Below, piece after piece: positions 14,625-26,227 of a stretch of DNA of 36,441 bases. The notes beneath the pieces were generated by a model. The model did not search any database and had not been told where the DNA came from. It worked only from the letters and a program-made list of their open reading frames with translations. This DNA is from Limnobaculum eriocheiris. GTDB taxonomy: Bacteria > Pseudomonadota > Gammaproteobacteria > Enterobacterales > Enterobacteriaceae. Position 1 is the stretch's first letter. Every line of letters begins with the position of its first letter. The stretch lies in the NCBI RefSeq assembly GCF_021010575.1, contig NZ_JAJNAG010000033.1, positions 1 to 36,441 on the forward strand. Reading direction: 5' to 3'. The translations under genes were made by a program, and so were the position numbers.

Positions 14625-15689
14625 TTAGCGTGATGCCACCAGAATAATACTATTTGGCTGTCCCTGGCTTGCTAAACGTTGTTGCAATTCTTGAGCCTGC
14701 TCTCTGGTACTGAAAGGGCCTAGCTGGATACGATAGTAGGCTCCGGCAACGGACACCATTCCAGGTACATTCAGCTGATTACTTAATCTTTTTTGTACTT
14801 CAACAGCCCGCTGGCGGTTATTCACTGCACTGACCTGAACCAGAAAGCCGGTTGAGGTTGCGCTGACCATTTGGGCGTTATCGCGGTCAGGGTTAGCGGG
14901 TACAGTGGCGGTTGAATTTGATGCAGCCGGAATATTGACTCTTTCATCTTGTGATGGGGCACTGAGTAACAAGCTATGGTTATTATCTGTAGGGGTTGGT
15001 ATCGTCACCCGATTGTCAGGCTGGACAGGAATGTTCACGGAGACTTCCTGTTGGGCGCTCAGGCTTTGTTGGGGTGAAACCACCTGATTACCAATTAACG
15101 GGCGATCCTGCAGTTCATAGGAACGTTTGGCAACGGCTGAACCAATAGTGCCAGGGCCTGATAGTTGACCATTTGGCGAAACCATAATCACATCCAGTCT
15201 TACTTTGGTTTGACCCGTAATATTCAGACGGTCAGCCGCGGCTTTAGACAGATCGATTATTCGACCTTTGGTAAAAGGCCCACGATCATTAACGCGAACC
15301 ACTAACTGACGGCCATTACTCAAATTAGTGACTCGTACATAACTGGGAAGAGGCAGAGTAGGGTGAGCTGCACTTAATTCATATGCGTCAAAGGTTTCAC
15401 CGATAGCTGTTTTGTTGCCATGTAACTCCTGACCATACCAACTTGCCAGCCCCTCTTCGCTAAAGTTTTCTGGCTGAGTAATGATACGGTAGCTTTTTCC
15501 TCTTACCTTATAATCTTTCATGGTGCCAATATTATAAGGTTCATAACGAGGTTCAACGCCGCTAATTTCTGTAGCAGGCCCGGAATGAGGCAACGGCGGC
15601 AATGTCGGTGTTTTGGGCGGAGGGGGTGTTGATTCACAAGCTGCCAGCATGAAACCCATTGCACAAATCCATAGCCACTGTTTACGCAT
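14625..15689 (-). CDS. rlpA: Septal ring lytic transglycosylase RlpA
   Basis: A lipoprotein of 354 residues. I chose the ATG at 15689 (MRKQWLW), two codons inside the longest frame, because AAGGA is then about eight bases upstream and it matches the E. coli start. The lipobox is LAAC. A double-psi beta-barrel domain (about residues 80-165) contains the SWYG and NDRGPF motifs of RlpA, which cleaves glycan strands lacking stem peptides in some bacteria. A long low-complexity linker (about 180-280) leads to a C-terminal SPOR domain that binds denuded septal peptidoglycan. It lies 11 nt downstream of mrdB and before dacA. Confidence 0.95.
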   Translation of the reverse strand: MRKQWLWICAMGFMLAACESTPPPPKTPTLPPLPHSGPATEISGVEPRYEPYNIGTMKDYKVRGKSYRIITQPENFSEEGLASWYGQELHGNKTAIGETFDAYELSAAHPTLPLPSYVRVTNLSNGRQLVVRVNDRGPFTKGRIIDLSKAAADRLNITGQTKVRLDVIMVSPNGQLSGPGTIGSAVAKRSYELQDRPLIGNQVVSPQQSLSAQQEVSVNIPVQPDNRVTIPTPTDNNHSLLLSAPSQDERVNIPAASNSTATVPANPDRDNAQMVSATSTGFLVQVSAVNNRQRAVEVQKRLSNQLNVPGMVSVAGAYYRIQLGPFSTREQAQELQQRLASQGQPNSIILVASR

Positions 15690-15700
15690 CAACATTGTCC

Positions 15701-16810
15701 TTAAACGTTTTTTGAAAGTAGTTTTCTGTGGGTATGTACCGACATGATAATACCCATCCCGGCCATCAGCACAATCAGTGCGGAACCGCCATAACTGATG
15801 AACGGTAACGGTACGCCAACTACCGGCAAAATTCCACTAACCATACCGATATTGACAAAAACATACACACAAAGAATCATCACTATTCCGCCAATCAGCA
15901 CCCGACCAAAACTGGTTTGAGCATGAGCGGCCAGCATAAATCCACGAATAATGACGCATAAATAGAGCGCTAATAGCACCAGTACACCAATCAGCCCTAG
16001 CTCTTCAGCCAGAACGGCGAAGATAAAGTCGGTGTGGCGTTCAGGCAGAAACTCTAACTGAGACTGGGTGCCATGCAGCCAGCCTTTGCCCCATAAGCCG
16101 CCGGAACCAATGGCAATCTTTGATTGAATAATATGATAGCCAGCACCCAGAGGGTCACTTTCCGGATCGAGTAGCATCATTACCCGCCCTCGCTGATAAT
16201 CGTGCATCAGGAAGAACCAAAGCACCGGAATAAAGGCGGCGATACCCAATGCGGCAACAAATATCAGCCGCCAGCTCATACCTGCCAAAAACAGGATAAA
16301 TAAGCCGGATGCTGCAACCAGTATTGCCGTTCCCAGGTCGGGTTGCGCGGCAACCAGCATAGTTGGAAAGAAAATGATCACCAGAGCAATACCGGTGTTT
16401 TTCAAAGACGGGGGACAAGAATCACGGTTTATATAGCGGGCAACCATAAGCGGAACCGCTATTTTAGCAATTTCTGAAGGCTGAAAACGCACCACGCCCA
16501 AATCTAACCAGCGCTGCGCCCCTTTACTGATTTGACCGAAAACGTCCACCAGAATAAGCAGTATCACGCAAAAGATATACAGGTATGGAGCCCAGTTTTC
16601 ATACACTCTGGGTGGTATCTGAGCCATGACCAACATCACTGCAAACCCAAGAATAGTTTGGGTAATTTTACGTTCCATCATATCCGGATCTTGCCCACTG
16701 GCGCTCCATAAGACAAAAAAGCTATAGGCAAGCAGAGCCAGCAGAAAGAAAATCATAATGGGCTCAATATGGATTTTGGTCCATATGGTTGGTTTTTTGT
16801 TATCGCTCAT
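15701..16810 (-). CDS. mrdB: RodA, SEDS-family peptidoglycan polymerase
   Basis: A 369-residue polytopic membrane protein with about ten transmembrane segments and the SEDS signatures: [17 protein letters not shown], a long periplasmic loop with [20 protein letters not shown], and [15 protein letters not shown]. RodA polymerises lipid II glycan strands along the cell cylinder together with the transpeptidase PBP2. That gene (mrdA) lies 20 nt upstream, an arrangement conserved across enterobacteria. Confidence 0.97.
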   Translation of the reverse strand: MSDNKKPTIWTKIHIEPIMIFFLLALLAYSFFVLWSASGQDPDMMERKITQTILGFAVMLVMAQIPPRVYENWAPYLYIFCVILLILVDVFGQISKGAQRWLDLGVVRFQPSEIAKIAVPLMVARYINRDSCPPSLKNTGIALVIIFFPTMLVAAQPDLGTAILVAASGLFILFLAGMSWRLIFVAALGIAAFIPVLWFFLMHDYQRGRVMMLLDPESDPLGAGYHIIQSKIAIGSGGLWGKGWLHGTQSQLEFLPERHTDFIFAVLAEELGLIGVLVLLALYLCVIIRGFMLAAHAQTSFGRVLIGGIVMILCVYVFVNIGMVSGILPVVGVPLPFISYGGSALIVLMAGMGIIMSVHTHRKLLSKNV

Positions 16811-16830
16811 CGGTTATTTATCAGTCACTG

Positions 16831-18732
16831 TCAGTCACCATCACTGGGTGATGCATTAAGTTCAGGCATTGCTGTGTTCTGATCGTTCAGCAATATGTGG
16901 TCAAGAATACGGCGTACAATTGGCCCCGCATTACCACCGCCACCGCCGCCGTTTTCAAGGATCATTGAAACAGCAACTCTTGGACTATCATAAGGGGCAA
17001 AACCAACAAACAGTGCGTGGTCGCGCAGGTGTTCTGAAATCTTTTTAGCATTATAGACTTCATTTTTTTTCAGGCCGAAAACCTGAGCGGTTCCTGATTT
17101 GCCTGCCGCCTTATAGGGCGTACCGGCAAATATGCGACGAGCCGTACCGTTAGGACGAGAAACCACACCATACATACCATCTTTGGCAATTTCCCAGAAA
17201 CCAGACTTTATATCCCCAATGTGGATATTCTCTTTCTGCTGATAAGGGACCAGTTTGCCGTTAATTTTTGTGCCACTGAGTAAATGAGGGGTTTTCACTA
17301 AACCATCATTAATTAGCGTCACCAGTGATTTAGACATTTGAAGCGGAGTAGCGGTCCAGTAACCCTGACCGATCCCAACAGGAATAGTGTCACCCTGATA
17401 CCATTGTTTTTTATGGCGTTTCATTTTCCATTCGCGAGTTGGCATAACGCCAGGGTACTCTTCAGCAATATCAATCCCGCTATATTCACCGTAGCCGAAT
17501 TTTCTCATCCAGCTGGATAAACGGTCAATTCCCATATCATAGGCGACCTGATAGAAATAGGTATCGGCAGACTCTTCCAGTGCGCGGGTAACATCCAGAT
17601 GACCATGGCCCGAGCGCTTCCAGTCACGATAACGTTTATCTGTGTTAGGCAGTTGCCACCAGCCGGGATCGTAAATGGAGGTTTTCTTGGTAATAACCCC
17701 TTCCGATAGGGCAGCAACCGCAATATAAGGCTTCACCGTCGACGCGGGAGGGTAGGTGCCCTGAGTGGTACGGTTGATAAGCGGTCTGTCCGGATCGTTC
17801 AATAATTTTTGATAATCACTATAGGCAATGCCATCAACAAACATATTGGGGTCATAGCTGGGGCTGGAAACCATGGCTAATATTCCACCGTCCCGTGGAT
17901 CGCTGACAACCACTGCTGCACGACGGGTACCCAATAATTCTTCAATATATTTTTGCAGGCTTAAGTCGATGGTTAGATAGATGTCCTTCCCTGCCTGAGG
18001 TGGTTGTTCATTTAGCTGACGAATAACTCGCCCACGGCTGTTAACTTCAACTTCTTCATAGCCAGGCTTACCGTGCAGTACTTCTTCGTAATACTTTTCA
18101 ATGCCCTGTTTACCAATGTCATGTGTGGCTGAGTAATCCTGTAGCTGATCGCTGGCGGCCAGACGTTCTAAATCCTGGGTGTTTATTTTTGAAACGTAGC
18201 CAACAACGTGGGTCAGGGCTGAACCATAAGGATAAAAACGACGTTGATATCCTTTTATCTCAATGCCAGGAAAGCGATATTGATTAACGGCAAAGTGGGC
18301 AATTTGTAACTCTGTGAGTTTGGTTTTTAGCGCAATGGGTGTAAAGCGACGTGAGTTCTTACGCTCTTTTTCGAAGTTGGCAATATCATCGTCATCTAAA
18401 TCAACAATTGAACGTAGCTCTTCCATCGCACCCTTCAAATTGCTGATTTTTTCTGGTACCAACTCAAGCTGATAGATTGTTCGATTTTCTGCTAATACCA
18501 CACCATTGCGGTCATAGATTAATCCGCGGGTAGGGGCGATAGGGACCAGTTTAATGCGGTTGTCGTTAGAACGGGTTTGGTAGTCTTCAAAACGTTTAAT
18601 CTGGATGTTATAGAGGTTAGCAATAAGAACGGCAATAAGAATAATAACGCCAACAAGAGCAACCAATGCCCGGCGTATAAATAAAGCAGATTCTGCCGTG
18701 TGGTCACGGAAGGCGTTAGGTTCTTTTTTCAT
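16831..18732 (-). CDS. mrdA: Penicillin-binding protein 2, elongation-specific transpeptidase
   Basis: A 633-residue class B PBP: a short cytoplasmic tail, one transmembrane anchor (about 21-43), an N-terminal pedestal domain, then the transpeptidase domain. The domain has STVK (Ser331, Lys334), SAD (388-390) and KSGT (545-548). It cross-links peptidoglycan during lateral wall growth with RodA and is the target of mecillinam. The gene follows rlmH by 24 nt and is followed by mrdB. Confidence 0.98.
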   Translation of the reverse strand: MKKEPNAFRDHTAESALFIRRALVALVGVIILIAVLIANLYNIQIKRFEDYQTRSNDNRIKLVPIAPTRGLIYDRNGVVLAENRTIYQLELVPEKISNLKGAMEELRSIVDLDDDDIANFEKERKNSRRFTPIALKTKLTELQIAHFAVNQYRFPGIEIKGYQRRFYPYGSALTHVVGYVSKINTQDLERLAASDQLQDYSATHDIGKQGIEKYYEEVLHGKPGYEEVEVNSRGRVIRQLNEQPPQAGKDIYLTIDLSLQKYIEELLGTRRAAVVVSDPRDGGILAMVSSPSYDPNMFVDGIAYSDYQKLLNDPDRPLINRTTQGTYPPASTVKPYIAVAALSEGVITKKTSIYDPGWWQLPNTDKRYRDWKRSGHGHLDVTRALEESADTYFYQVAYDMGIDRLSSWMRKFGYGEYSGIDIAEEYPGVMPTREWKMKRHKKQWYQGDTIPVGIGQGYWTATPLQMSKSLVTLINDGLVKTPHLLSGTKINGKLVPYQQKENIHIGDIKSGFWEIAKDGMYGVVSRPNGTARRIFAGTPYKAAGKSGTAQVFGLKKNEVYNAKKISEHLRDHALFVGFAPYDSPRVAVSMILENGGGGGGNAGPIVRRILDHILLNDQNTAMPELNASPSDGD

Positions 18733-18756
18733 CCAAAAACTATTTCATTCAATTTG

Positions 18757-19227
18757 CTATTCACGGTGATAAGGATGATTTGTTGTGATACTCCACGCGC
18801 GATAGAGGCTTTCAGCAACCAGCACTCTTACCAGCGGATGTGGTAAGGTTAATGGCGATAAAGACCAGCTTTGCTCGGCAGCACTTTTACAGGCAGGGGC
18901 TAAACCTTCCGGCCCACCAATCAGTAAACTCACGTCACGCCCATCCTGCTTCCATAACTCTAACTGTTGTGCCAATTGTGGTGTTTCCCAAGGCCTACCG
19001 GGAATGTCTAAAGTGACAATTCGATTACCTTTACCCACGGCTGACAACATGAGTTCACCTTCTTTTTCCAGAATGCGTTTAATATCCGCATTTTTACCGC
19101 GTTTTCCCGCGGGAATTTCTGTTAATTCAAAAGGCATATCTTTGGGGAAACGACGGATATAGTCATTAAATCCTGTCTGTACCCAGTCGGGCATTTTTGT
19201 CCCTACTGCGATAAGCTGCAGTTTCAC
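18757..19227 (-). CDS. rlmH: 23S rRNA pseudouridine-1915 N3-methyltransferase
   Basis: A 156-residue SPOUT-fold methyltransferase that methylates pseudouridine 1915 of helix 69 on assembled 70S ribosomes. It shows [16 protein letters not shown] at the start, the SAM-binding [10 protein letters not shown] in the knot and the C-terminal [18 protein letters not shown], with size typical of the family. It begins 3 nt after rsfS, and together they form the ribosome-related head of the PBP2/RodA cluster. Confidence 0.97.
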   Translation of the reverse strand: MKLQLIAVGTKMPDWVQTGFNDYIRRFPKDMPFELTEIPAGKRGKNADIKRILEKEGELMLSAVGKGNRIVTLDIPGRPWETPQLAQQLELWKQDGRDVSLLIGGPEGLAPACKSAAEQSWSLSPLTLPHPLVRVLVAESLYRAWSITTNHPYHRE

Positions 19228-19230
19228 CCG

Positions 19231-19548
19231 TTAACTCCAGAGCTTCTCAAGTTCATAGAGTTGGCGGCTATCTTCCTGCAATACATGAACCATGACGTCG
19301 TCCAGATCGACTACCACCCAGTCACCGGCATTTTGCCCTTCAATACCCAGAGGCAGCATACCCGCCTGACGAGCAGATTGAACAACGTGATCGGCAATTG
19401 ACAGAACATGTTTGCTGGAGGTACCAGTACAAATAATCATACAGTCAGTAATGCTGGATGATTTACTGACATCAATACTGACGATATCCTGGCCTTTCAG
19501 ATCTTCTATTTTATCAATAACAAATGATTGGAGCTCACTACCTTGCAA
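19231..19548 (-). CDS. rsfS: Ribosomal silencing factor RsfS
   Basis: RsfS binds ribosomal protein uL14 and blocks joining of the subunits when nutrients are low. I place the start at the TTG at 19548, giving 105 residues beginning MQGSELQSF, the E. coli length and alignment. An excellent AGGAGGGG (19554-19561) lies just upstream. The longer frame to a TTG at 19578 would put this Shine-Dalgarno inside the gene and add 10 non-conserved residues. The DUF143 core with [17 protein letters not shown] and the ending LYELEKLWS is intact. rlmH follows after 3 nt. Confidence 0.95.
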   Translation of the reverse strand: MQGSELQSFVIDKIEDLKGQDIVSIDVSKSSSITDCMIICTGTSSKHVLSIADHVVQSARQAGMLPLGIEGQNAGDWVVVDLDDVMVHVLQEDSRQLYELEKLWS

Positions 19549-19705
19549 AGGTTCCCCTCCTGATAAAAATCTCTTCAAATTATAAGTAACATCTTACCCG
19601 ATAACGGGCGCGGCAACATCGGTGCCAGCCACCGCGATATAATAAAATGGACTTAATGAATTTTTGTGTTTTTAACCGATGGCGGATAATAGCATGATTC
19701 CAGCC

Positions 19706-20368
19706 TCAGCGGTATAAGCCCTGTTGTTCTATATACTGTTGTACTGCCGGTGGCAGCAGGTCATCGAGGCTAATGCCATTATGTTTACGCTGGCGAATAT
19801 CAGTAGCAGAAATATCCAGGAGTGGCGTATGGGCAAGATAGATAAGACCATTGGCCTGTTGCTTTAGATCGTCAATATGCGTAGTACGATGTTGTTGCAG
19901 CCAGCGCTCCAGTTCTGGTGTATCCAGTTTATCTGTATAGCCGGGGCGGGCACAGACTAAAAGATGACAGTAATCTAATAGCGACTGCCAGCGATGCCAG
20001 TAGTGAAGCGTTAGCAGAGAGTCCTGACCAATGATAAAGGCCAGTGGGATTTTTGTTCCCTGTTCACTACGAATTTCTTCCAGCGTATCAATCGTATAAG
20101 AGGGTGCCAGACGATGCAGTTCACGTTCATCCACCGAAAAGAGGGGATTACCTGCAACGGCCAGTTTAACCATGGTTAATCGTTGTTGAGTATTGGCCTC
20201 TGGCTGTGGCCGATGGGGTGGTACATGGTTAGGTAGCAGGGTAATACGATTAAGACCAACTTCCTGAGCCAGGGCCTCAACGGGTTTTAAATGTCCGTAA
20301 TGAATGGGATCAAAGGTACCACCAAATAAGGCATGGATGGCCTCACCGCTTTCTATCCTGTCAGACAT
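19706..20368 (-). CDS. nadD: Nicotinate-nucleotide adenylyltransferase
   Basis: A 220-residue NadD that makes deamido-NAD from nicotinate mononucleotide and ATP. The nucleotidyltransferase motif [11 protein letters not shown] lies at 16-26, and the second signature ISATDIRQR lies near the C-terminus. The start overlaps the 3' end of holA by 8 nt. In E. coli cobC lies between nadD and rsfS; here there are only 157 bp, with no gene visible. Confidence 0.96.
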   Translation of the reverse strand: MSDRIESGEAIHALFGGTFDPIHYGHLKPVEALAQEVGLNRITLLPNHVPPHRPQPEANTQQRLTMVKLAVAGNPLFSVDERELHRLAPSYTIDTLEEIRSEQGTKIPLAFIIGQDSLLTLHYWHRWQSLLDYCHLLVCARPGYTDKLDTPELERWLQQHRTTHIDDLKQQANGLIYLAHTPLLDISATDIRQRKHNGISLDDLLPPAVQQYIEQQGLYR

Positions 20369-21392
20369 CTAAACGCGCCTCAGATAAGGGTTTGCCGCAC
20401 AGCAGCATCATAAGACTTTCCAGACCATCCCAAATAGACTGGCCGAAGTCCTGTTTTACAATTAACTCAAGCTGGGTGAGCAGGGCGACAGCCTGATTCA
20501 GTTGGACTGCTGTGAGTCGCTGTAAAGCTTGCGTTAACAAAGGGCGCCGATTTTGCCATATCTTTTGTTGATCGAATAGTGTTCTGAGCGGGGTTTGTTG
20601 CATTTTTCTTTGTAAATTCAGAAGCTGCAATAATTCCCGTTGCAGTGTACGGATCAAAATCAGTGACTCGGTCTCTTCCAGACGCAACTGATGAAGGATA
20701 TGAAAGGCTCTTTTAGCTTTTCCCGCCAGAATGGCATCAATCCAGTGGTAGGGGGTAAAGTGAGCAGCATCGTTAACCGCCTGTTCAACCCGTGGCAGAG
20801 TAAGTTTACCGTCAGGATAAAGTAGCGAAAGACGTTCAAGTGCCTGAGAAAGCGCCAGCAGATTGCCTTCATAGCAGTAACACAAGAGTTGTATTGCGGC
20901 TTCATCAATCGTTAACTTAAAGGTTTTAGCGCGTTGAGCAACCCAACGGGGCAGATGCGCCTGCTCTGGTGTTAAGCAACTGACATAAACACTGTGTTCT
21001 CCCAATGCTTTAAACCAGACGCCGTTTTCCTGAGCTTTAGTTAGCTTAGGCCCACGCAGGATGAGTAAAATATCAGGGTTCAGCAAGGTTGCTAATTGTG
21101 TTAACTGCTCGCCAATGGCTGCATTAGCGCCATTATCAGGAAATTGAAGGGTAAATATTTTTCGGCTGGAGAAAAGGCTAAGAGACTGGAATTCAGTAAA
21201 GATAGATTCCCAATCGGTTTGCGGCCCCAGGTCGTAGCTAAAATTCTCATTAAAACCCTGGGCTAATGCAGCCCGACGAGTCGCATCCTGACTCTCTTCC
21301 AGCAATAGAGGTTCATTGCCATACAGTTGATAACAACTGCGCAGCTCTTCATGGAGCTGCGCGTTGAGTTGCTCAGGATAGAGTCGAATCAT
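20361..21392 (-). CDS. holA: DNA polymerase III subunit delta
   Basis: The 343-residue delta subunit of the clamp loader, which opens the beta clamp. The opening [13 protein letters not shown] and the [25 protein letters not shown] and [15 protein letters not shown] segments match E. coli HolA, and the length is the same. It overlaps lptE by 4 nt (ATGA) and nadD by 8 nt, so lptE-holA-nadD are translationally coupled behind leuS. Confidence 0.97.
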   Translation of the reverse strand: MIRLYPEQLNAQLHEELRSCYQLYGNEPLLLEESQDATRRAALAQGFNENFSYDLGPQTDWESIFTEFQSLSLFSSRKIFTLQFPDNGANAAIGEQLTQLATLLNPDILLILRGPKLTKAQENGVWFKALGEHSVYVSCLTPEQAHLPRWVAQRAKTFKLTIDEAAIQLLCYCYEGNLLALSQALERLSLLYPDGKLTLPRVEQAVNDAAHFTPYHWIDAILAGKAKRAFHILHQLRLEETESLILIRTLQRELLQLLNLQRKMQQTPLRTLFDQQKIWQNRRPLLTQALQRLTAVQLNQAVALLTQLELIVKQDFGQSIWDGLESLMMLLCGKPLSEARLDV

Positions 21393-21967
21393 TGAACCGT
21401 AACGGCACCGTGAGCTGGAGTAGCTGGCTGCTCGTCTGATTCATTTTCTGGTTGTTCAGTGGTTTGAACGGTAATCAGTTTACGTACCAGTTGTTGCGCC
21501 AGCTGCTCTCTCATTTCCTGATAAAGCATGTCTTCTTCAGCATCTTTTGCCAGAGCGGTTAATGGGTTATCAAAAAATGAACGGAATACTTTAGCATTAA
21601 TATTATAAATGCCTTTCCCCGGAAGCATGACCTGAGCGCTACTTTGCATCACCATTTGATATTCAGCCGTAGTACCATTCTGGAATATTGAGACGGTATC
21701 CCTGAATGAACTGGCTCCGCCAAGGCGAAGTGATGGTGTAGATTTTAGTGTTTTTTCATCGACAGTCGAACTATCAACGATAGTTACACCACTCTGGCGC
21801 AGTTGGCTACGTACAGCCCGGGTCATTGGGCCATAAGGATCCGGAGTATCCAGAATCAGAGTATTTAAATCATGCGGTACATTAGTGGTACCGCGTAAGT
21901 TAAACCCGCATCCGGCAGTGACCAGCACTGCCATAGCAACCATGATTGTTACAATAGGATGTCGCAC
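21389..21967 (-). CDS. lptE: LPS-assembly lipoprotein LptE
   Basis: A 192-residue outer-membrane lipoprotein that plugs the LptD barrel and helps insert lipopolysaccharide. The signal peptide ends in the lipobox TAGC with Cys20, followed by GFNLRGTT. The [12 protein letters not shown] and [16 protein letters not shown] segments are typical. It lies 14 nt after leuS and overlaps holA by 4 nt. Confidence 0.96.
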   Translation of the reverse strand: MRHPIVTIMVAMAVLVTAGCGFNLRGTTNVPHDLNTLILDTPDPYGPMTRAVRSQLRQSGVTIVDSSTVDEKTLKSTPSLRLGGASSFRDTVSIFQNGTTAEYQMVMQSSAQVMLPGKGIYNINAKVFRSFFDNPLTALAKDAEEDMLYQEMREQLAQQLVRKLITVQTTEQPENESDEQPATPAHGAVTVQ

Positions 21968-21981
21968 ATATACTCCTTGGC

Positions 21982-24564
21982 TTAACCTACAACCAGATTT
22001 AAAAGTTTTCCTGGAACATAAATCACCTTACGAATAGTGACGCCATCCAGATATTTAGCAATTTGAGGATCGGCCATCGCAATCGCCTTAACCTGTTCTT
22101 CGGTAATATCAGCGGCTACGGTGATTTTGCTCCGGACTTTACCATTAACCTGAACGACCACCAACTTCTCGTCTTCAATCATCGCGGCTTCATCGGCAAC
22201 TGGCCATGGTGATGAATCGATATCACCCTGACCACCCAGAGATTGCCACAGGCTGAAACAGATGTGTGGGGTGAACGGATAAAGCAGGCGAATAACGGCC
22301 TGTAATGCTTCCTGCATTAGCGCACGATCTTGCTCACTTTCTTGCGGCGCGCGGGTTAATTTATTCATCAACTCCATGACGGCAGCAATGGCAGTGTTAA
22401 AAATCTGACGGCGACCAATATCATCATTCACTTTAGCGATGGTTTTATGCAGGTCACGACGCAGTGCTTTTTGCTCATCGTTCAGAGCTGCAACATTCAG
22501 CACTGCAACAGCACCTTTTGACAGATGGTCATAAGCCAGACGCCACAAACGTTTCAGGAAGCGGTTAGCGCCTTCAACGCCGGACTCTTGCCATTCCAGG
22601 GTCATTTCAGCCGGGGAGGCAAACATCATAAACAGGCGCACAGTATCTGCACCGTATTTTTCCACGATATCCTGTGGATCTATGCCGTTGTTTTTAGACT
22701 TCGACATTTTAGCCATGCCGCTGTAGACCAGCTCACGACCCTCTTTATCGAAGGCTTTAATGATGCGCTGTTTATCATCACGCTCTACGGTAACTTCGCC
22801 TGGAGCAATCCAGATGCGCTCACCGGTACCAGCGGTGTAGTAGAAGGCATCGGCTAATACCATTCCCTGACACAGCAGGCGTTTCGCTGGCTCATCAGAT
22901 GTAACCATACCGGCATCACGCAGCAGCTTGTGGAAGAAACGGAAATACATCAGGTGCATGATGGCATGTTCAATACCACCAACATATTGATCGACCGGTA
23001 GCCAGTAGTTGGCTGCCGCTGGATCCAACATGCCTTTATCATATTGAGGGCAAGTATAACGAGCGTAATACCAGGAAGACTCCATAAAGGTGTCAAAAGT
23101 GTCGGTTTCACGCAGCGCTGGCTGGCCCTTATAGGTAGCTTTCGCCCATTCAGGATCGGCTTTAATTGGGCTGGTGATACCATTCATGGTGACATCTTCC
23201 GGCAGGATAACCGGTAGCTGATCTTCTGGCGTTGGCACCACGGTGCCATCTTCCAGTGTCATCATTGGAATTGGTGCCCCCCAATAACGTTGACGGGAAA
23301 CGCCCCAGTCACGTAAGCGATAATTGATTTTACGCTCACCCACGCTCATGGATACCAGCTTATCTGCAATAGCATTGAAACTGGCATCATAATCCAGGCC
23401 GTCAAACTCGCCGGAGTTAAACAATACGCCTTTTTCTGTGCTGGCTTGATGGCTTAAGTCTGGCGCTGTACCTTCAGCGGTTAAAATAACCGGTTTAATC
23501 GGTAGGCTATATTTGGTGGCAAATTCCCAGTCGCGCTCGTCATGGCCCGGAACCGCCATAACGGCACCGGTACCGTAATCCATCAGGACAAAGTTAGCGA
23601 TCCAGACAGCCAGTTTTTCACCGGTTAAAGGGTGAATAACATAGAAACCGGTAGCAACCCCTTTTTTCTCCATAGTAGCCATTTCAGCTTCGGCCACTTT
23701 GGTATTCCGGCATTCATCAATAAATGCGTTCAGAGCAGGGTTGCTTTGTGCTGCGCGTGCAGCCAGTGGATGACCGGCGGCGATAGCCACATAGGTCACA
23801 CCCATAAACGTATCCGGACGAGTGGTATAGACAGACAGGCTGTCATCAGAACCATCAACAGCAAATTTGATTTCCACCCCTTCAGAGCGACCAATCCAGT
23901 TACGCTGCATGGTTTTGACTTGCTCTGGCCAGCTTTCAAGGGTATCCAGGTCGTCTAACAGCTGATCGGCATAGGCGGTAATTTTAATAAACCACTGAGG
24001 GATCTCTTTACGCTCAATTGGCGTATCACAACGCCAGCAGCAGCCATCGATAACCTGTTCATTAGCCAGTACGGTTTGGTCGTTTGGACACCAGTTTACC
24101 GCCGAGGTTTTTTTGTAAACCAGGCCTTTTTCATACAACTTGGTGAAAAACCACTGCTCCCAGCGATAGTAGTCAGGATCGCAGGTCGCCAGTTCACGAC
24201 TCCAGTCATAGCCAAAACCTAACAGTTTTAACTGGTTTTTCATGTAGGCAATATTTTCGTAGGTCCAGGGTGCCGGAGCGGTGTTGTTTTTAACCGCTGC
24301 ACCTTCAGCAGGCAGGCCAAATGCATCCCAGCCGATTGGTTGTAGCACATTTTTGCCCTGCATACGCTGGTAACGAGAAATTACGTCGCCGATAGTGTAA
24401 TTACGCACGTGACCCATATGTAGTCGCCCCGAAGGGTAAGGCAACATGGAGAGGCAGTAATATTTTTCTTTCGTTGGGTCTTCAGTGACCTGAAAGGTTT
24501 TGTTTTCTTGCCAGTGGTTTTGTACGTGAGATTCAATATCTTCCGGGCGGTATTGCTCTTGCAT
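21982..24564 (-). CDS. leuS: Leucyl-tRNA synthetase
   Basis: A class I aminoacyl-tRNA synthetase of 860 residues, the E. coli length. The HIGH signature is [11 protein letters not shown] (43-52), the KMSKS loop is [13 protein letters not shown] (near 620), and the CP1 editing domain lies in between with its conserved [20 protein letters not shown]. It charges tRNA-Leu and edits mischarged products. The 172-bp upstream region has a GCCGA/TCGGC stem at 24651-24666, but I saw no leucine-rich leader peptide or T-box. Confidence 0.98.
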   Translation of the reverse strand: MQEQYRPEDIESHVQNHWQENKTFQVTEDPTKEKYYCLSMLPYPSGRLHMGHVRNYTIGDVISRYQRMQGKNVLQPIGWDAFGLPAEGAAVKNNTAPAPWTYENIAYMKNQLKLLGFGYDWSRELATCDPDYYRWEQWFFTKLYEKGLVYKKTSAVNWCPNDQTVLANEQVIDGCCWRCDTPIERKEIPQWFIKITAYADQLLDDLDTLESWPEQVKTMQRNWIGRSEGVEIKFAVDGSDDSLSVYTTRPDTFMGVTYVAIAAGHPLAARAAQSNPALNAFIDECRNTKVAEAEMATMEKKGVATGFYVIHPLTGEKLAVWIANFVLMDYGTGAVMAVPGHDERDWEFATKYSLPIKPVILTAEGTAPDLSHQASTEKGVLFNSGEFDGLDYDASFNAIADKLVSMSVGERKINYRLRDWGVSRQRYWGAPIPMMTLEDGTVVPTPEDQLPVILPEDVTMNGITSPIKADPEWAKATYKGQPALRETDTFDTFMESSWYYARYTCPQYDKGMLDPAAANYWLPVDQYVGGIEHAIMHLMYFRFFHKLLRDAGMVTSDEPAKRLLCQGMVLADAFYYTAGTGERIWIAPGEVTVERDDKQRIIKAFDKEGRELVYSGMAKMSKSKNNGIDPQDIVEKYGADTVRLFMMFASPAEMTLEWQESGVEGANRFLKRLWRLAYDHLSKGAVAVLNVAALNDEQKALRRDLHKTIAKVNDDIGRRQIFNTAIAAVMELMNKLTRAPQESEQDRALMQEALQAVIRLLYPFTPHICFSLWQSLGGQGDIDSSPWPVADEAAMIEDEKLVVVQVNGKVRSKITVAADITEEQVKAIAMADPQIAKYLDGVTIRKVIYVPGKLLNLVVG

Positions 24565-24736
24565 GGCGACGCATCGTCCTTCTGTTTTAATTTGCTAAAT
24601 GACTAGCAGTAGCATTTATCTGCAATTGGGAAATAGATCCCCATAGGATAGCCGATAAGCGTCGGCCTCAACAATACTCAAAAGCATGGTAAATGATTTT
24701 TATGTTAAATATTTATCGTAAAACAGGAAGTGACCT

Positions 24737-25384
24737 TCAGTTATCGGACTCTGAAGGTGATTTTATCTGCGATGATTGATTCTCCCGATAGTAAAACAGG
24801 CTGGCAATCAGACAGAGCGAGTAGCCAAATAGCTCTGCTCCTTCTTCAACGGCAGCTTTGATGTTATACATTAAGAATCGAGACTGGTCCGGATGCAGGT
24901 TGTACCATAGGTATTTCATCCCAAACAGTCGGGAAAAAACCAGAATACACACCAGGCCAGAGATCATAAAACCATAGTTGGGTGAGGTGGTGAAATTAGC
25001 CAATTGCACCAGCGCGCTCTTCATATTCAAAGCAGTATAAAGCAGACAAATAGCAGCAACCAGTAATGACGGATAGATCCAGAAGCCATGATCAATCATA
25101 TCCAGAAAACTATCGAATTCGCGGATGAACATACAGATAAAAAAGCCAGCAATTAATATGCTTGAGTACCTGATATCGGCTTTTTTCCATGCCAGACTTA
25201 AAAACAATATGATGCTGATAAACAGCATTGTTTCCTGAGAAATCTCAACGAATGAGAGTTCATCCAATTGATTACCTATCAGTTTAATGTCAAGAAACAT
25301 CATTCCGGTAGATATCGCCGCAGCCAGAGAGTAAAGCAAAAATTGCTTTATGGCGCGATACAGGATTGAAAGCTCAGTTTGCAT
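24737..25384 (-). CDS. Six-helix membrane protein of unknown function
   Basis: A 215-residue protein with about six predicted membrane helices (13-31, 51-66, 72-88, 101-118, 136-153, 183-199) and a polar C-terminal tail. Two charged motifs sit at helix edges and look functional: REFDSFLD at 88-95 and EEGAELFGY at 180-188. It occupies the leuS-gltL interval where E. coli carries other genes (such as rihA), and appears monocistronic. I do not recognise the family and see no transporter or enzyme signature. Base composition is like its neighbours. The MQTELS start is reasonable, but no strong Shine-Dalgarno is seen. Confidence 0.75.
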   Translation of the reverse strand: MQTELSILYRAIKQFLLYSLAAAISTGMMFLDIKLIGNQLDELSFVEISQETMLFISIILFLSLAWKKADIRYSSILIAGFFICMFIREFDSFLDMIDHGFWIYPSLLVAAICLLYTALNMKSALVQLANFTTSPNYGFMISGLVCILVFSRLFGMKYLWYNLHPDQSRFLMYNIKAAVEEGAELFGYSLCLIASLFYYRENQSSQIKSPSESDN

Positions 25385-25458
25385 AAAGATTCACAGTCAT
25401 TAATGGGCGCTTTGGTATAATAACGGTAAGGGAGTGTATCAAAGTGGGATGATTATAC

Positions 25459-25483
25459 AAAGGCTCTGTATAACAGAGCCTTT
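25459..25483 (-). terminator. Terminator after gltL
   Basis: AAAGGCTCTGT (25459-25469) and ACAGAGCCTTT (25473-25483) form a perfect 11-bp stem with a 3-nt loop, 19 nt after the gltL stop codon. The T-tract is short (TTTG), so termination may be partial. Confidence 0.7.
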
Positions 25484-25501
25484 GGGTATTGAATATCAAT
25501 C

Positions 25502-26227
25502 TTAGTGCAGGATTTTTGCCAGAAAGTCTTTGGCGCGATCGGATTGAGGATTATTAAAGAAGTCATCCTTTTTGGTGTCTTCGATAATTTTACCTTCATC
25601 CATAAACAGAATGCGGTGCGCTACTTTTTTGGCAAAGCCCATTTCATGGGTAACCACCATCATGGTCATTCCTTCGTAGGCCAGTTCAACCATGACATCC
25701 AGAACTTCGTTAATCATTTCCGGATCGAGTGCAGAGGTTGGCTCATCAAATAGCATAGCAATAGGGTCCATACACAGCGCACGGGCAATGGCTACACGCT
25801 GTTGCTGTCCGCCGGAAAGCTGGCTTGGAAACTTATTGGCATGGCTGGTTAAACCAACACGATCCAGTAATGCTAACCCCTTTTTCTGCGCTTCATCTTT
25901 GCTGCGGTTGAGCACTTTAATTTGTGCCAGAGTCAGGTTCTCAATAATCGACAGATGTGGAAACAACTCAAAGTGCTGAAACACCATACCAACCCTGGCA
26001 CGTAACTGGGCCAGATTGGTTTTAGGATCGTTAACCGCAATGCCATCAACCAGAATGGTTCCCTGCTGAATTGGTTCCAGACCGTTAACCGTTTTAATCA
26101 GGGTAGATTTACCGGAACCGGAAGGGCCGCAGACTACGACCACTTCACCTTTGTTCACTTCGGTTGTGCAATCTGACAACACCTGAAAACGGTCATACCA
26201 TTTAGAAACATGTTTTAAGGAAATCAT
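25502..26227 (-). CDS. gltL: Glutamate/aspartate ABC transporter ATP-binding subunit
   Basis: The 241-residue ATPase of the GltIJKL importer. Walker A is GPSGSGKS (about 34-41), the ABC signature is LSGGQQQR, and Walker B with the D-loop is [13 protein letters not shown] start it at the ATG at 26227, which shares one base with the gltK stop (TGATG). A TTG at 26230 would add one residue, and the ATG form has the E. coli length. An AGGAC lies about ten bases upstream. Confidence 0.97.
   Translation of the reverse strand: MISLKHVSKWYDRFQVLSDCTTEVNKGEVVVVCGPSGSGKSTLIKTVNGLEPIQQGTILVDGIAVNDPKTNLAQLRARVGMVFQHFELFPHLSIIENLTLAQIKVLNRSKDEAQKKGLALLDRVGLTSHANKFPSQLSGGQQQRVAIARALCMDPIAMLFDEPTSALDPEMINEVLDVMVELAYEGMTMMVVTHEMGFAKKVAHRILFMDEGKIIEDTKKDDFFNNPQSDRAKDFLAKILH

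Noticed and set aside
24565-24736. Attenuator or T-box for leuS
   Set aside because: There is a short GCCGA/TCGGC stem but no leucine-rich leader peptide, no T-box sequence and no terminator U-run.
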